Positions 34,479 through 48,100 of a stretch of DNA of 64,000 bases are shown piece after piece. The notes beneath the pieces were generated by a model. It was not told the origin of the DNA. It ran no database searches and saw only the letters and a list, made by a program, of their open reading frames with translations. The stretch lies in contig NC_134031.1 of assembly GCF_964204645.1 (NCBI RefSeq), forward strand, positions 14,877,307 to 14,941,306, in the 5' to 3' direction. The DNA is from Tubulanus polymorphus (taxonomy: Eukaryota > Nemertea > Palaeonemertea > Tubulaniformes > Tubulanidae). Positions within the stretch are counted from its first letter, which is position 1; every line of letters begins with the position of its first letter. Both the position numbers and the translations under genes were made by a program.

Positions 34479-34499
34479 GTATCAATCTAACTTACAACT

Positions 34500-35330
34500 T
34501 GATAGAACTCCATTTAATAATCAATTTTATTTCAGTGTTTAATTCAAGTATGAACATTATCACAGTGAATGTCCCCTCCCCCTAACAGATACCCCTCATC
34601 CCCTCCCCTTCCCTGCACATACCCCCTCCCTCCCACCCACAGATTCTCCCTCCCCACACATATTGACTAGATTAAACCTCTATAGTAATCTTTAATTCAG
34701 GATTTAATTACTCTCGAGATTAGACTTAAACGTCCAGACCCCTCACAGTTGAGGAGTATCGCCTCGTCCACGGAGCCGTATATTATTTTGTGACCTGACA
34801 TTATTCTCATTCTAACAATCATTTTGAACAATCAATTCACAATAGTTTATACAACGCACAATTATTCACTTCAACTCACTAACATACAATCACTGATTCT
34901 TAACATTCAACCACTAATTCAACAAGTATAATTCATTTATTTGGTATTTTCTTGTAAAGCAGCACTGAGTGAAACAGTATAGTCTGATCACCCGCCTGTC
35001 TGTATCCCCGCCCTTCAGCCCGCTCGCCTGTGTCCCCGCCCTCCCTAAGATCTAAATAATGAATAAATTAAACAAATAAATTAAACATGGACAAAGTGTT
35101 TAAATAATTGCCAACAAAATTCAATAGTTTTTCCAAAAAGACTTGTCAGTTGCGTTAAGTTGTAACGTAAGTAACTAAAGCAGATACATTAAATATAAAA
35201 ATCTTTGCACAAAAATATTTGAATTGTCTAAACATTGATAAGACGAAATTGAAGGTGAATTAATTATTGAGAGAACTAAGATAATACATAAACACTAGAA
35301 CTAACTTTAGAAAATTTTACCAATCATAAC
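34500..35330. other. Region downstream of SUCO, probable 3' UTR or intergenic
   Basis: AT-rich with a C-rich patch at 34570-34650. Reverse-strand AATAAA-type words (for example CCAAATAAATGAAT at about 34931-34944) could serve as SUCO polyadenylation signals. No gene is seen. Confidence 0.35.
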
Positions 35331-35335
35331 TAGTC

Positions 35336-36125
35336 ATAATAAGACTGAACCTGACACCCCTCCGTGTGGCGGGTTTCCTAATAAAACTGAACCTGACACC
35401 CCTCCATGTGGCGGGTTTCATAATAAGACTGAACCTGACACCCCTCCATGTGGCGGGTTTCATAATAAGACTGAACCCGACACCCCTCCGTGTGGCGGGT
35501 TTCATAATAAGACTGAACCCGACACCCCTCCGTGTGGCGGGTTTCATAATAAGACTGAACCCGACACCCTTCCGTGTGGCGGGTTTCATAATAAGACTGA
35601 ACCTGACACCCCTCCGTGTGGCGGGTTTTATAATAAGACGGAACCGGACACCCCTCCGTGTGGCGGGTTTCATAATAAGACTGAACCCGACACCCCTCCG
35701 TGTGGCGGGTTTTATAATAAGACTGAACCTGACATCCCTCCGTGTGGCGGGTTTTATAATAAGACGGAACCGGACACCCCTCCGTGTGGCGGGTTTTATA
35801 ATAAGACTGAACCTGACACCCCACCGTGTGGCGGGTTTCATAATAAGACTGAACCTGACACCCCTCCGTGTGGCGGGTTTTATAATAAGACTGAACCTGA
35901 CACCCCCTGTCTCACGGTTTTCGATAAGACTTAGCCTGACACCCCTCCATGTCGCAGTTTTATAATAAGACTGAACCAGACACCCCCTGCCTCACGGTTT
36001 TCGATTAGACTTAGCCTGACACCCCTCCATGTCGCAGGTTTTATAATAAGACTGAACCGGACACCCCCTGTCTCACGGTTTTCGATAAGACTTAGCCTGA
36101 CGCCCCTAAGGGTCGTGGGTTTCAT
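35336..36125. repeat. 42-bp satellite immediately downstream of the SUCO stop codon
   Basis: About 14 close copies of a 42-bp unit (AATAAGACTGAACCTGACAC, then CCCTCCGTGTGGCGGGTTTCAT) are followed by four variant units with CTGTCTCACGGTTTTCGAT. The array ends 6 bp before the SUCO TAG on the minus strand, so it should be transcribed at the start of the 3' UTR. Because 42 is a multiple of three, several long open frames run through it; these are artefacts. Confidence 0.93.
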
Positions 36126-36130
36126 AACAT

Positions 36131-39100
36131 CTACCGCAATTGATAAGGCAGCGATGAATCATCTTTATAATTGTATTGTTTATGATTTATATTATTACTA
36201 TTATTATTATTATTATTATTATTATTGATCACTAGGGGGCGCCTGTGTTTGACGCCCGCACTGCCCCGGTACCCGTTATAATCGCTCTGACTGCAAAAAT
36301 TCAAGTCGTTCAGTTGTTTCCGCGGCATCCGAGGAGAATTTGACGGCAAGGAATTCGTCGTTTTACGTTGAGACAGAGTTCCACCACCGGGGGCGCCACT
36401 GGTCGGGTTACGTTGAGACGTTCCACCACCGAGCGCGCCACTGGTCGGGTTACGTTGAGACGTTGTTCCACCACCGGGGGCGCTACTGATCGGGTTGCGT
36501 TGAGACGTTGTTCCACCACCGGGGGCGCCACTGGTCGGGAATGTATCGAACGGATCGAGGAATGCATCCGGATCCCAGTCCGTCGTATGTGATTTACGCG
36601 CCAAATCAAACTTTTTATCCCAGTCTTTTTTCTTGTTGTACCGAGCGTAATTCTGCCGAGCTGGGCCCGCGCCCCGGTGAGGACCGATATTATCGATATT
36701 TGAAACATTCCCGTTAATTTGAACTGAATGATTTTTACGAGGTTGTTTCGATTGTTGCGGATATCTATGGACAGTTTCTGCGGCAGATCTGTATCCGGTT
36801 TGTAGTGTATCCCCGCTCTGACCGCTGATTGAGCTGCTATCGTTCTCGAACACCGGTAACATTTCTCCGGTGCTGTATGATTTCTGTAAACCGTGATTCC
36901 AATGCTGTTGCCGCGACAACCAACTGTCGTGCTGTTGTGTTCCGAATAAAAGTCCGGCCGAAACGACGCTGGAATTTGTAGCCGATTTCGATCCGCCGGA
37001 ACCGCTGTTTAGTTTATTTGACGAACGTTTTCTTTTCTTTTTCTTCTTCTCGACGAGAGCGGGCTCCTGAAATACCAAAAACAACAATTTTCAAAAAATA
37101 AATCACGAGACAGGTTTATATGGATAATTATAGATTGGATATCCTCGCTTACCAGGGCTCGGTTGCCTCCAACTAGGAATGAAACCCTGGTAAGTGGTTA
37201 ACTACATAACGTAGAAAAGGAGAGAGTTTGAGCAGCAGGGCAGGAGGGTTTGGGCAGCAGGGCTGAAGAGGGTCCGGGCAGCAGGGCTGAAGAGGTTCTG
37301 GGCAGCAGGGCAGGAGGGGGTTTGGGCAGCAGGGCTGAAGAGGGTCTGGGCAGCAGGGCTGAAGAGGTTCTGGGCAGCAGGGCAGGAGGGGGTTTGGGCA
37401 GCAGGACAAGGCGTTTTCATGATTCTAATGCAATGATCCCTTTCAAAGCTTACATTTAATACATTTATATGAAATATCACAACAAAAGTAAAAGAATAAC
37501 AAAGAAAAGGCACACAACTGATGACAGAGTGAGAAGAATGAAGGAGTGAGGGGAGGGGAGGGGGTGAGAAGAGTGAGAGGGGGTCAGAGTTTATTTACTA
37601 ACCAACGGCGTCCAGAAAAAACTTAAACTTTTCAAAAGAGCAGCATTTTAATAAAAAACAGAGCAATCACAATAAACAGAGAGCCATGAGACTAACAAAT
37701 GTGGAACTGGATCCATATTCACCCTTCCACCATGCCCCTCATCCCCTCCCCCTGAGTTTATACCTACCCGTTTCTCTGTGAGGAAGAAAGGTATACTTGG
37801 CTCCACTATATACAAGTTACTGTCACTACCTGTCATAGGAATAAATAAAAAATTTATAAATTTTTCTCACTAGCAGCTACAGCTGTAGCTCTAGCTACCA
37901 GTAGCAGCAGCAAAATAAGGAAAATAAACGTTGTAGCAGCAGAATTTAATTTAGTTTTCAGTCAAAATTAATCACAAAATGTGACTCACAAATCTCAACA
38001 GTTTCCTATAAAAAAGGCAGAGTTTCTTGGTCAAAGGATCCTCTCCGACACTGAGCGGGTTGAGGGAGACCCTGCCTGGTGCTCAACCGGTCGAGGTGAC
38101 CCTGACTGGCACTCGACTGGTCAAGGGGATCCTGACTGGCGCTCAACCAGTCGGGGATCCTGACTGGCGCTCGACTGGTCGAGGGGATCCTGACTGGCGC
38201 TCAACGGGTCGAGGGCATCCTGACTGACGCTCAACGGGTCGAGGGCATCCTGACTAGCGCTCGACTGGTCGAGGGGATCCTGACTGGTGCTCAACGTGTC
38301 GAGGAGATCCTGTCTGGCGCTCAGCGTCAGAGGAGATCCTGACTGGCGCTCGACGGGTCGAAGGGATCCTGACTGGTGCTCAATGCGTCGAGGAGATCCT
38401 GTCTGGCGCTCAGCGTCAGAGGAGATCCTGAATGGCGCTCGACGGGTCGAAGGGATCCTGACTGGTGCTCAAAGTGTCGAGGAGATCCTGTCTGGCGCTC
38501 AGCGTCAGAGGAGATCCTGACTGGCGCTCGACGGGTCGAAGAGATCCTGTCTGGCGCTCAGCGGGTCGACGGAAACTCGAATGTAACTCACTATGGGTTA
38601 ATAGTTACCTGATAGTTTATTATTGATCGATTTAGCCGGTGATTGTGTTAGCGTACTGTCCGATAAACGACGCAGAGTAACTGAACTCGGTTGTGTCGGC
38701 ATGTTCTTCAACAACTCCTGTAGCTCGGCTCGTGTCGCCCTCTGACGAGACCTCCGCACACACATAGCGATCACAAATATCAATATAAACGCTTCGATTA
38801 TCATGAAAAACAAATGACTTTCGAGGGCCTAAAAAATACACAAGCAAATATTCACAAACCGATATTACAGACAGAAATTTTTTAATTGTCTTGTAGGTAT
38901 AGAAATTTTGTCTTGACTCCAGAATCACAGAATAATTCCATTTATCCTGAGTTAGTCAACTAGAGTTCGGTGTAGGGGTAACAGCCTGGTGTGGAACCGG
39001 ATCAGTCCACTAGAGTTCGGTGTAGGGGTAACAGCCTGGCGTGGAACCGGATCAGTCCACTAGTTCGTTGTAGGGGTAACAGCCTGTGTGGAACCGGATC

Positions 39101-42100
39101 AGTCCACTAGAGTTCTGTGTAGGGGTAACAGCCTGGTGTGGAACCGGATCAGTCCACTAGAGTTCCGTGTAGGGGTAACAGCCTATGTGGAACCCGATCA
39201 GTCCACTAGAGTTCGGTGTAGGGGTAACAGCCTGGCGTGGAACCGGATCAGTCCACTAGAGTTCGGCGTAGGGGTAACAGCCTGTGTGAAACCGGATCAG
39301 TCTACTTGAGTTCTGTGTAGGGGTAACAGCCTGGTGTGGAACCGGATCAGTCCACTAGAGTTCGGTGTAGGGGTAACAGCCTATGTGGAACCGGATCAGT
39401 CCACTAGAGTTCGGTGTAGGGGTAACAGCCTGGCGTGGAACCGGATCAGTCCACTAGAGTTTGGCGTAGGGGTAACAGCCTGGCGTGGAACCAGATTCAT
39501 TTAGTTAGACTGTTATCCCTACACCAAACTTTAGTCTTAATTTCAGTGTAGGGATAACAGCCTGTGTCGATCAGTCCACTGTAGCAAGTGGTAGGGGTGT
39601 CGTATATATTAATTACCTGTACATACATCCGATCGATCTGTTTAGTAAGATTACCCACATTATCGTGTAACCCGTGAATCTGTGTCTGTAAAGCTGCTAT
39701 ATTCTCTTGCTGTTTTAGATCTCTCATCTCGGCCGACTGAGCCGTTTCCTGTAGTTTCTGAATCGTTTTATCAAACGATAAATGCATGTTTTCGATTTGT
39801 TTTTTGTAACGTTGGCTCAATTCGTCCAAATATCTAGAAGAAAAAAAACCAATCATAAATATTTCGTCTTTTCTTCCGACGTTCAAATGAAAGCCTAAAT
39901 CCAGCTGCAGCCATGATTTGAGTCCAAGAAATGGTCTTTAATCATAACACTGGTCTTAAGTTGTTTCAATTGTGGCTGTAGAACTTAAGTTGGTCTGAGA
40001 CTGGTCTTAATTACAAGTCATCACCGCTACGCAACTAAGCCTACAATTGATCCGTTATAAACCTAACAATAGTCAACCCTAAATTAAACTTCAAACCAAA
40101 ACTGTAAAACTGGACTCAGCTGACCTAGAACTAAGTTAAGGATCTATCTTTAAAATTTACCGATATATCAGGAAGCCTCAGGGCCCACTCGCAGCCTCAT
40201 GATTTAAGTGAATAGATGATTATTATCTTTTATATCGGTTTTAATCTTTAAAATCGAGTTATTTATGCTAAGGGTAGATTTGATTCAGTGTCCCAAACCC
40301 ACCACACCTGCTGGGAGCGAAAGAAAAGATGATCTTAACAGGCTCGTCGGTAGCAATTTTCAATTGCTGCGGCCAATCGCCAATTTTCGACAGGTTCTAA
40401 CATGTTGCCGGGACGAAATTTATTCACTTCAATTTCGTCAAAAACGTGATATTAACAACAAATGTTAGTCAGTAAATTGTTGCCATGGCCATCACTACTG
40501 TAGTCGCTGCACTTCCATAGCCGCTCTGGTTTAAATAATCTTATGACTGCTTTAGGAGTAAATTGTTAAATCCACTATAGTAGAACGAATGATCTCAAAT
40601 CTTATGACATAGAACTAACTTCGCATTTTTTTGGCCAAATGAATTATCGTTTAACTGGTATCAACTATAACTGGGGACCACTGTCCCGTTTAGACTGATA
40701 ACAAACCTAAGGTTCGGCAATTTGATTAATGGTTTATACATTTTTGAGGTCGTTTTGATAACGGTTTGACCCTCGTCGCTTTAGATAAATGACACCTATA
40801 ATCAAATGGACGGCTTTTACTGATAAAATACTGAACACCTTCTAATATTCTACGTATATAGAAACTACTGTGTTATCGCAAACACTATTCTACCACTGAT
40901 TCCATTACAACTCTCAATCAGTTTCTCAACGAAATTACTTTCATTGCTTGCTTGTTTTCCCTCTCCATAATGTAAATCAACCATCTTACATATTTTGTTA
41001 GTAATAAAAGTTTTTTGTGGAGAAAAAAGATCATATTATCTGATGAAAGCAGCATTTTCACGAGGTAGCGTAAATATCAGAACGGGTCAGTTGAAGTTAA
41101 CCAGTAGAAACCACCGACACCCCCATCCCCGTTTAGGGACCACAGACACCCCACGACCCCGTTTAAAAGTTATAGACTGACCTTAAGATAAAAACCCACT
41201 ATCTATTCATTGACGATGATCTCTAGGGTGAGTATATATTTTAGATTGAATAAATAAATTCTTGTTTTCAAATTCTTTTAATCTGTAGATAGTGGGATTT
41301 TATCTTATTATCCGTTCACCACGTTTGAGTGTGGTTATCGTTCTAATAGACTGACCTGTTGGTGAGAGAGAGATTTGCTTCTAAGTTTTTAATCCGATTG
41401 TTCAATCTCATGATGGCCGACTCCCGTTTGACGGGGGGTAGACTGGCGTCACTAGGCATCACTTTCTGTTGTTGGATTTTCTCTGAATCTGTCGCCGCTG
41501 CCGATGCTGCTGTCGCTGGTGTATGAACTATATTATCACCGTTGTTAACGTGATTGTTGTTAGTTTCTATGACGACATGTGTACTTTCAACGTTGTTATT
41601 TTCGACGGACTGCTGAGCGGATTGCTGTTGGTTCGGTGTCCCTGACTCATCTGTTAAAGGAGCGCGGTTTTTAATATTCTCACTAGATGTCTCTGCTGTC
41701 TGCTTATCTATGTTATTGTTCTGGTTATCAACGTTTTTATCTGAATTCAAATCGGCACCATTAAAACTTTCGACCTTGACCTTATTCGCCGCACCGTTAT
41801 CTGCATCGAGTCGAGCAGACGGATCTGATTGTTTCTCTTTCCCGTCGGTAGATGGCGCCGCTGTGTTTACCGGTTGAGCTGTATTGACCGCCCCATCGCC
41901 CGGTTTACCTTCCAGAACTTTAGGCCCGGCCGTACTTATCCCCGCGACTACGCTCGCAACTATGGTCGATTGTTGCGGCGTAGTCGTGGGCGCTGAGCGT
42001 ACTGACGATTCCGCGTTCAGATCCGTCGTCGACAGCGACGACGATAAAACCGGAGTCCGCGTAATTACAGAACAAATGCCGTCGCTGCACTGATTTACAA

Positions 42101-45100
42101 CAATCGCCGGCTCCCCGGTAACCGTTTCTACGGTATTATCGGCCGCGCGATCGACGTCCGTTTTTTGTGATACAGTCGGTTGTATTCTAGTAACATCCAT
42201 CCCGCTAGTGGCAACCTCCAACGGCCCGGCGGTCTCGACCAGGTTTTCCCCGATTGTTTCTCTATATCTATTCATATCGTCGATCGAAGGTAAAATCGTC
42301 TGCCCGTCGTCAACGACGACCGTTTTAGTAATTGTTGTTTTATCCGGGTGTATATCGGCGTCGGGCATCGCGGGCCCCGCCGGCACGCTAGTAGTGCCCT
42401 CTATGTCTCCGGACTCAGTCCTCGGTTTCTCCGAGCGTATTACCGCGTTACGCGTGGCTCTACACGATTTCGGCCGCCATGACGACACGGCCGACAACAG
42501 GAAGTAGTAATAAATGCACGAACGAGATCCGAAAAACGGAGTTGATTTCACCGGCTGACATCGAACTGATTCGCAAACGCTACAGCGACTAGTTAAACTG
42601 GTCGAATCAGTCGAACTGGTCGAGAGACATGCCTCTATTACAAACACTGCTATACCACCTAATGTATTACAATACAGTTCTGTATTACCTGAAAAATCAA
42701 TGATAATATAAACTTTTACTCTTAACAACAAATCAGTCTTCACAAAAAATGTACCCGACAGTTAAGCTGCTACTCACCTATATAAACAGCTTGTATATTA
42801 CCAGTAGGTATTTCTGGTAATGCTCTATTATCAGGGGGTACTATAGGGAACGGTGTCGCCCCCTGGAGACAGGGTAACTGTTTACCGTCAGCAGTACGGT
42901 TACACGTCACATTGTTATCCGTGCTCGACGAACCTGCGAATAATCAAACGTAAAAACAATGCCTAAATTAATTATATTGAGGGGCAGTTGAGGGCTCTGT
43001 TGTAGGAGTCTGCCGTACACTACAATGACTCTGGGGTAGATTTTTAAGAGGGCAATCTGGGAGACACTATGAAAAGATCTCTGAAAAGGATTTGGAGTGT
43101 ACAAGGATCTGACTGCCAATCTGCTGCTGCTGCTGTATGTGAACTGTCTGGTATGAAGGGAGGGGTTTATATGAACTGTCTGAAATGAGGGGAGGGGTAT
43201 ATGAAATGTCTGGAATGAGGGGTCTACATGAACTGTCTGGTATGAGGGGAGGAGTCTATGTGAGGGGGAGAGGGAGGAGAAGGGGGAATTTTTTTACCTT
43301 TACACGGATCTCTCAGCCGATCTGCTGCTGCTGCCGCTACCGTATTTGCCGAATCCGTCTGCTGCGTCGTTTCTTCGTCGGTTCCTTTTAATACTTTTTT
43401 AACGAGTTTGAACATGGCATCGGTGGCGCTAGTGAATATATTCGACGATTCTTTCTCGGTATTCACGGAGGAGGACGACGAGGAATCGGCGTCTGCTGCG
43501 AGGTGTTCGTCGTTATTCTCTCCACCGGCTACGTGCTCGTATTCATCCTCCGTGTAACTGATACCGTAAGCTCTTAACATACTCAACGGACAGAAATGTT
43601 CCTTTCCGTAATAATCAACTACTTCTATCTGCAACACGTCAAACAGAAAATCGTCAATTATTTATGGTCATGATCCGATTAGTCACTTGTTTCGTAGCTA
43701 ACGTATTGATGCACTTCGCAAAGATTTTCACAGTCTAACTCGTTCCAATTGCAATCGGATAAGTCATCACATTAATGAAGTCATCTCTATTTTCGGTTCC
43801 CAACTTATATTTTCTACTCAATTTTCGAAGAGCAAGTCATCGTTTGGATCATCCTCCCTCAGCAGGGATTCAAACCTGATGACATCGAGACTCACCACGG
43901 TACGAAACCCTGCCGCACTAGACCGAGTGCGCAGCAGATGATGTCATTATTAGCCAATCAAAAATCTGGTTTTATTTTTAGCCCGGGTTTTTCTATTTAT
44001 AGTTTATCCATGAAATTTGCTTCAGCGATAACACAATGAGCGAGCTGATTGGTGCCGCAAGTTTTCCCTGCGTTCCCTGTCAAGCAGCAAGCTTTCGGAC
44101 TGCCTTGCTGCCATCAGGTTTGAATCCCTGACGGGAGGATGTATTTGGATACGCCCTTACATTACTTAAGTTGTAATTACTTCCTATAAAAATTTCAAAT
44201 TTTTTTCGAAAAATAAGATCGTAATTCGTTCATACCTTGATGAATTTTTTGTAAAGTTCCTGTCCAGGAATCGGGAAACTCTGAATTTTTCGTTCTTCAC
44301 GAGCGTAAAACGTCCCCAGAAAATCCCACTCTTTCGTCGGGTATCTGAAAATATATCGAATTTATAAAATAATAAATATTTCAAAATTATCGTCTCAAAC
44401 TGCTGGTGCTTCTGCAGCTGCAGCTGCTACTGCTATATTTGGGTTGAATAAATACAAAATGTAGCTGTCATAATTTACGTAGACTATCTAATTTTCAAAA
44501 ATTGATGTTCAAATTTGCAGGGTTTAAGGAATTTTGAGGACCTTTTTGCCTCTGGTTCAAGGAATTTCCATCCATCAGACAAGTGTACTAGACCTAATAA
44601 TACCCCACGATCTGATCGCTATGAACCCTGGACTTGTTAAAATATTCCATTCAAGAATAAATTCAATAATATCAATAAGAATCATAATGAATTACCGTTC
44701 ACTGATGAAAACGTGGAATGATTTCGGTAGCGATGAAAACAATTCGAAATTTGCGATTTCTAGAAACTTCAGTTGAATTGGTTCACAAAGTTCAACCACA
44801 AACCTGCAATTAAACAATCATCATATAACTGACAACACTACAGCTGTGAGGGAAGATATGGTTCACCAAGAACCCATGCAACACTACAGCTGTGAGGGGA
44901 GAGGTGGTTCACCAAGAACCCATGCAACACTACAGCTGTGAGGGGAGATGTGGTTCACCAAGAACCCATGCAACACTACAGCTGTGAGGGGAGATATGGT
45001 TCACCAAGAACCCATGCAACAATCTAGCTGTTAGGGAAGAGATGGTTCACCAAGAACCCATACAATACTACAGCTGTGAGGGGACAGGTGGTTCACCAAG

Positions 45101-48100
45101 AACCCAGACAACACTACAGCTGTGAGGGGAGAGCTGGTTCACCAAGAACCCATACAACATTACAGCTGTGAAGAGAGGTTGGAACCGGATCCAGGACTGT
45201 GTAACTGGATCCAAGGAATGTATAACTGGGTCCACACACAGGTCAACAGATTGTCGTGGGCAAATTCAGAATAAAAACGTTCAACTAACCATTTTTTCAC
45301 ATTGCACGGGTTGATCATATATTCATCTTTATTATCGCTGAGTACGTAGCTGCCGTGTTGCGCTTCCGGGTTCGACGTTTGAATCTTAGCTCCACACGAC
45401 AGAGAGGCGTAGTTCGCGCGCATCGAGTTCGGACGCGTTTTTTTATCACCTCCGACGGACAGATGAACGATCGCATCTACACGGAATAAACAACTTCGTT
45501 GGATAAAAATGAAATCATACGTAGCATTGAGATTATAAGAGGTAAGTTGGTTAACACCTAAAGGCTCAGACACGTCCATGCCAATAGACCTATCACCCGA
45601 GACGTAATTATACACCCTCGCTATTACCGGTATTCATTTTGCCTAACGTCCACTAGATGTCACCGCTCTTCAATTCAAAACAAACATGGCAGCTCTTGGT
45701 TAAGCGGAATGTTAACCAGTGAAAATCGTGAATTTTGTGCAATCAACAGGAAACATTGGGATGATATTAAACTCGAAAAAAATTAGAAGCATTTCTTGGG
45801 ATAAAGTTGTAAACAGTTAGAGTGAATAGTATTAGTGTTTGCTAGTCCACAAATTTTTAAAGAAAAGAAAATTCTCAACATTTTCCTTGATTTCTAGATG
45901 AATAAGTGGCCACCCTGAACGAGGTCTAGAACTGACCCCTGATTTCTAGATAAAGTGGCTACCCTGAACTAGATCTAGAACTGACCGCTGATTTCTAGGT
46001 GGGTAAGTGGCCACCCTTAACTAGGTCTAAGACTGAGCCTTAATTTCTAGGTGCGTAAGTGGCCCCCTGAACAGTAGTTCTAGAACTTAAACCTGATTAA
46101 GTGGCCACACTGAAATAGGACTAGAACTTAACCCCAATTAAGTGGCCACCGTGAACTAGGTCTAGAACTGATCCCTGATTTCTAGGTGCGCAAGTGGCCA
46201 CCGTGAAATAGAACTGAGTCGGTGAATATTGTAATTTACCTTCTCGTTTACGTTCCTGCTCTTCAGCTATTTGTTGTTTTTTCCACTCATCAAATGAAGG
46301 TATGTCTTCTTTCTCTTGTTTCGGCAAAACGTTATTGTCAGTAGCCGGTGTGGTCGTCATGGTAACCGGTGCATCGACGACCGCTTTTTCTTCCTCCGTT
46401 TGTGGTTTAGCCTGCCCGGAGCCCGCAGCTCCCGTGCCCATGGCTACATTATTCTCAGCCGTAGAATCGGTATCAATATTTTGTCGCTGGTCTGTAGACA
46501 TCACCTGGTCTTCAGTTTTTGGTTTGTTCTCTATTTTTATTTCTCCTGAATTCAGCAGTTCATCTTTACCACTGAAAATATAAAAACAACACCGGCGTTC
46601 AGTGTGGAGTCAATATGGGACTCAGGATCCAATTCAACAGTATTCAGTGTAGTAGAGTCAATATGGGACTCAGGATTCAAATCCATAGTAATCAGTGTAG
46701 AATCAATATGGGACTCAGGAAACAGTTCCATAGCACTAAGTGTGGAATAAGGCTTTTTACAGTTTCCAGGCGCCATTTTTTTTGGGTACCCGCCGGGTCC
46801 GCATTGTTGAATTTTTTGTCCCTATTTTTCCCCCGTTTAATTTTTTTATTTCGTTTATATCTCTGGATTGGATTAAGTTAGAAACAAAGTAAAAATATCG
46901 GTGAACTCGGCTAATAATTGACTATTTTATGATATCACCCATTTATAAAGTTAATGCAACAATGCGTGCTGGTGAAGTTATAAACATTGGTATCATCTTC
47001 CCGATAATTCAACTTGAATTATTGCTCATCCCATTCAAAAGTTCGTAATTCTTACAAATTTCTATCTACATTTTCGAAGTTTTCAGGATCAATAGACATC
47101 TATATATAGTCTTATATACTTTTTACCGTTTTCAATTATCTTTATTAGTTTTTAAGTAATTGCGAGTCAAACTTCCAAAACACGTTTTCCTGGCTTCCCT
47201 GCATGCATAGTTACTGAAAATTTTGATTTTAACAAAATAGGACCGGTTAGATTAAATTTCTTGATATAAATATGCAAACGTGATACTCTAGAAAACTTTG
47301 TTTCTAACTTAATTCAATCCGGAGATATGAACGAAATAAAAAAAATAAACATACGGACAAAAAATTCAACAATGCGGACCCGGCAGGTACCCAAAAAAAT
47401 GGTGCCTGGAAACTGTAAAAAGGCTTATTGATTTGACTCTGGATCCAGCTCCACAGCCTTTAGTGAGGAATTGACTTGTGGCTCTGGATCCAGTTCCACA
47501 CTCTCAGTTTGGAGTCATCCTGAGACTTTGAATTTCAGTCAGTGCTAGGGGCAAATATTTGGAAATGAACTTTAAATCCAAATTCATATCAAAATCAAGA
47601 ACTATGAAACTAGAGCTCTGCCACAAAATCGATTAATTTGCTATGAAATTAGACCCTCTTTCGATAATTCCCGTAAAGGTTTAATGTTCAAGCATTTTTT
47701 TACTACCTTTGGTGCCGATCAGCACTCCCCCGAGGAACCGACCACAACATGCAGGGATATAAACTGGATTGAGCCAGTTGAAACCTCACAGATAGTGTTA
47801 CCAGATCAAACAACAGATTCCCTGATTGAATATGATTCAAATCTCGACCAAATCAATAATAAACTCTTTATCAGTCAGTTCTATGAACAAGGCAGCAAAT
47901 CACCTTTCTCTCTCTTAACAGATATAAGTTGTTAAAAACAACTTGAACCAGGGCACAGAAATATAGATATTTACCTATTGCATATCAAAGTCAGGGCAAA
48001 AAACTAAGTTCAACAGTTGTGAACCCAGTTCAACAATAAACCTGGTTCAACAGTTGTGAACCCAGTTTTACAGTTACAAACCCATTTCAACAGTTGTGAA

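Noticed and set aside
35317-35965. Three long frames of up to 199 codons with 14-residue repeats
   Set aside because: The 42-bp satellite is a multiple of three and open in several frames on both strands. There is no codon bias, and it lies in the SUCO 3' region.
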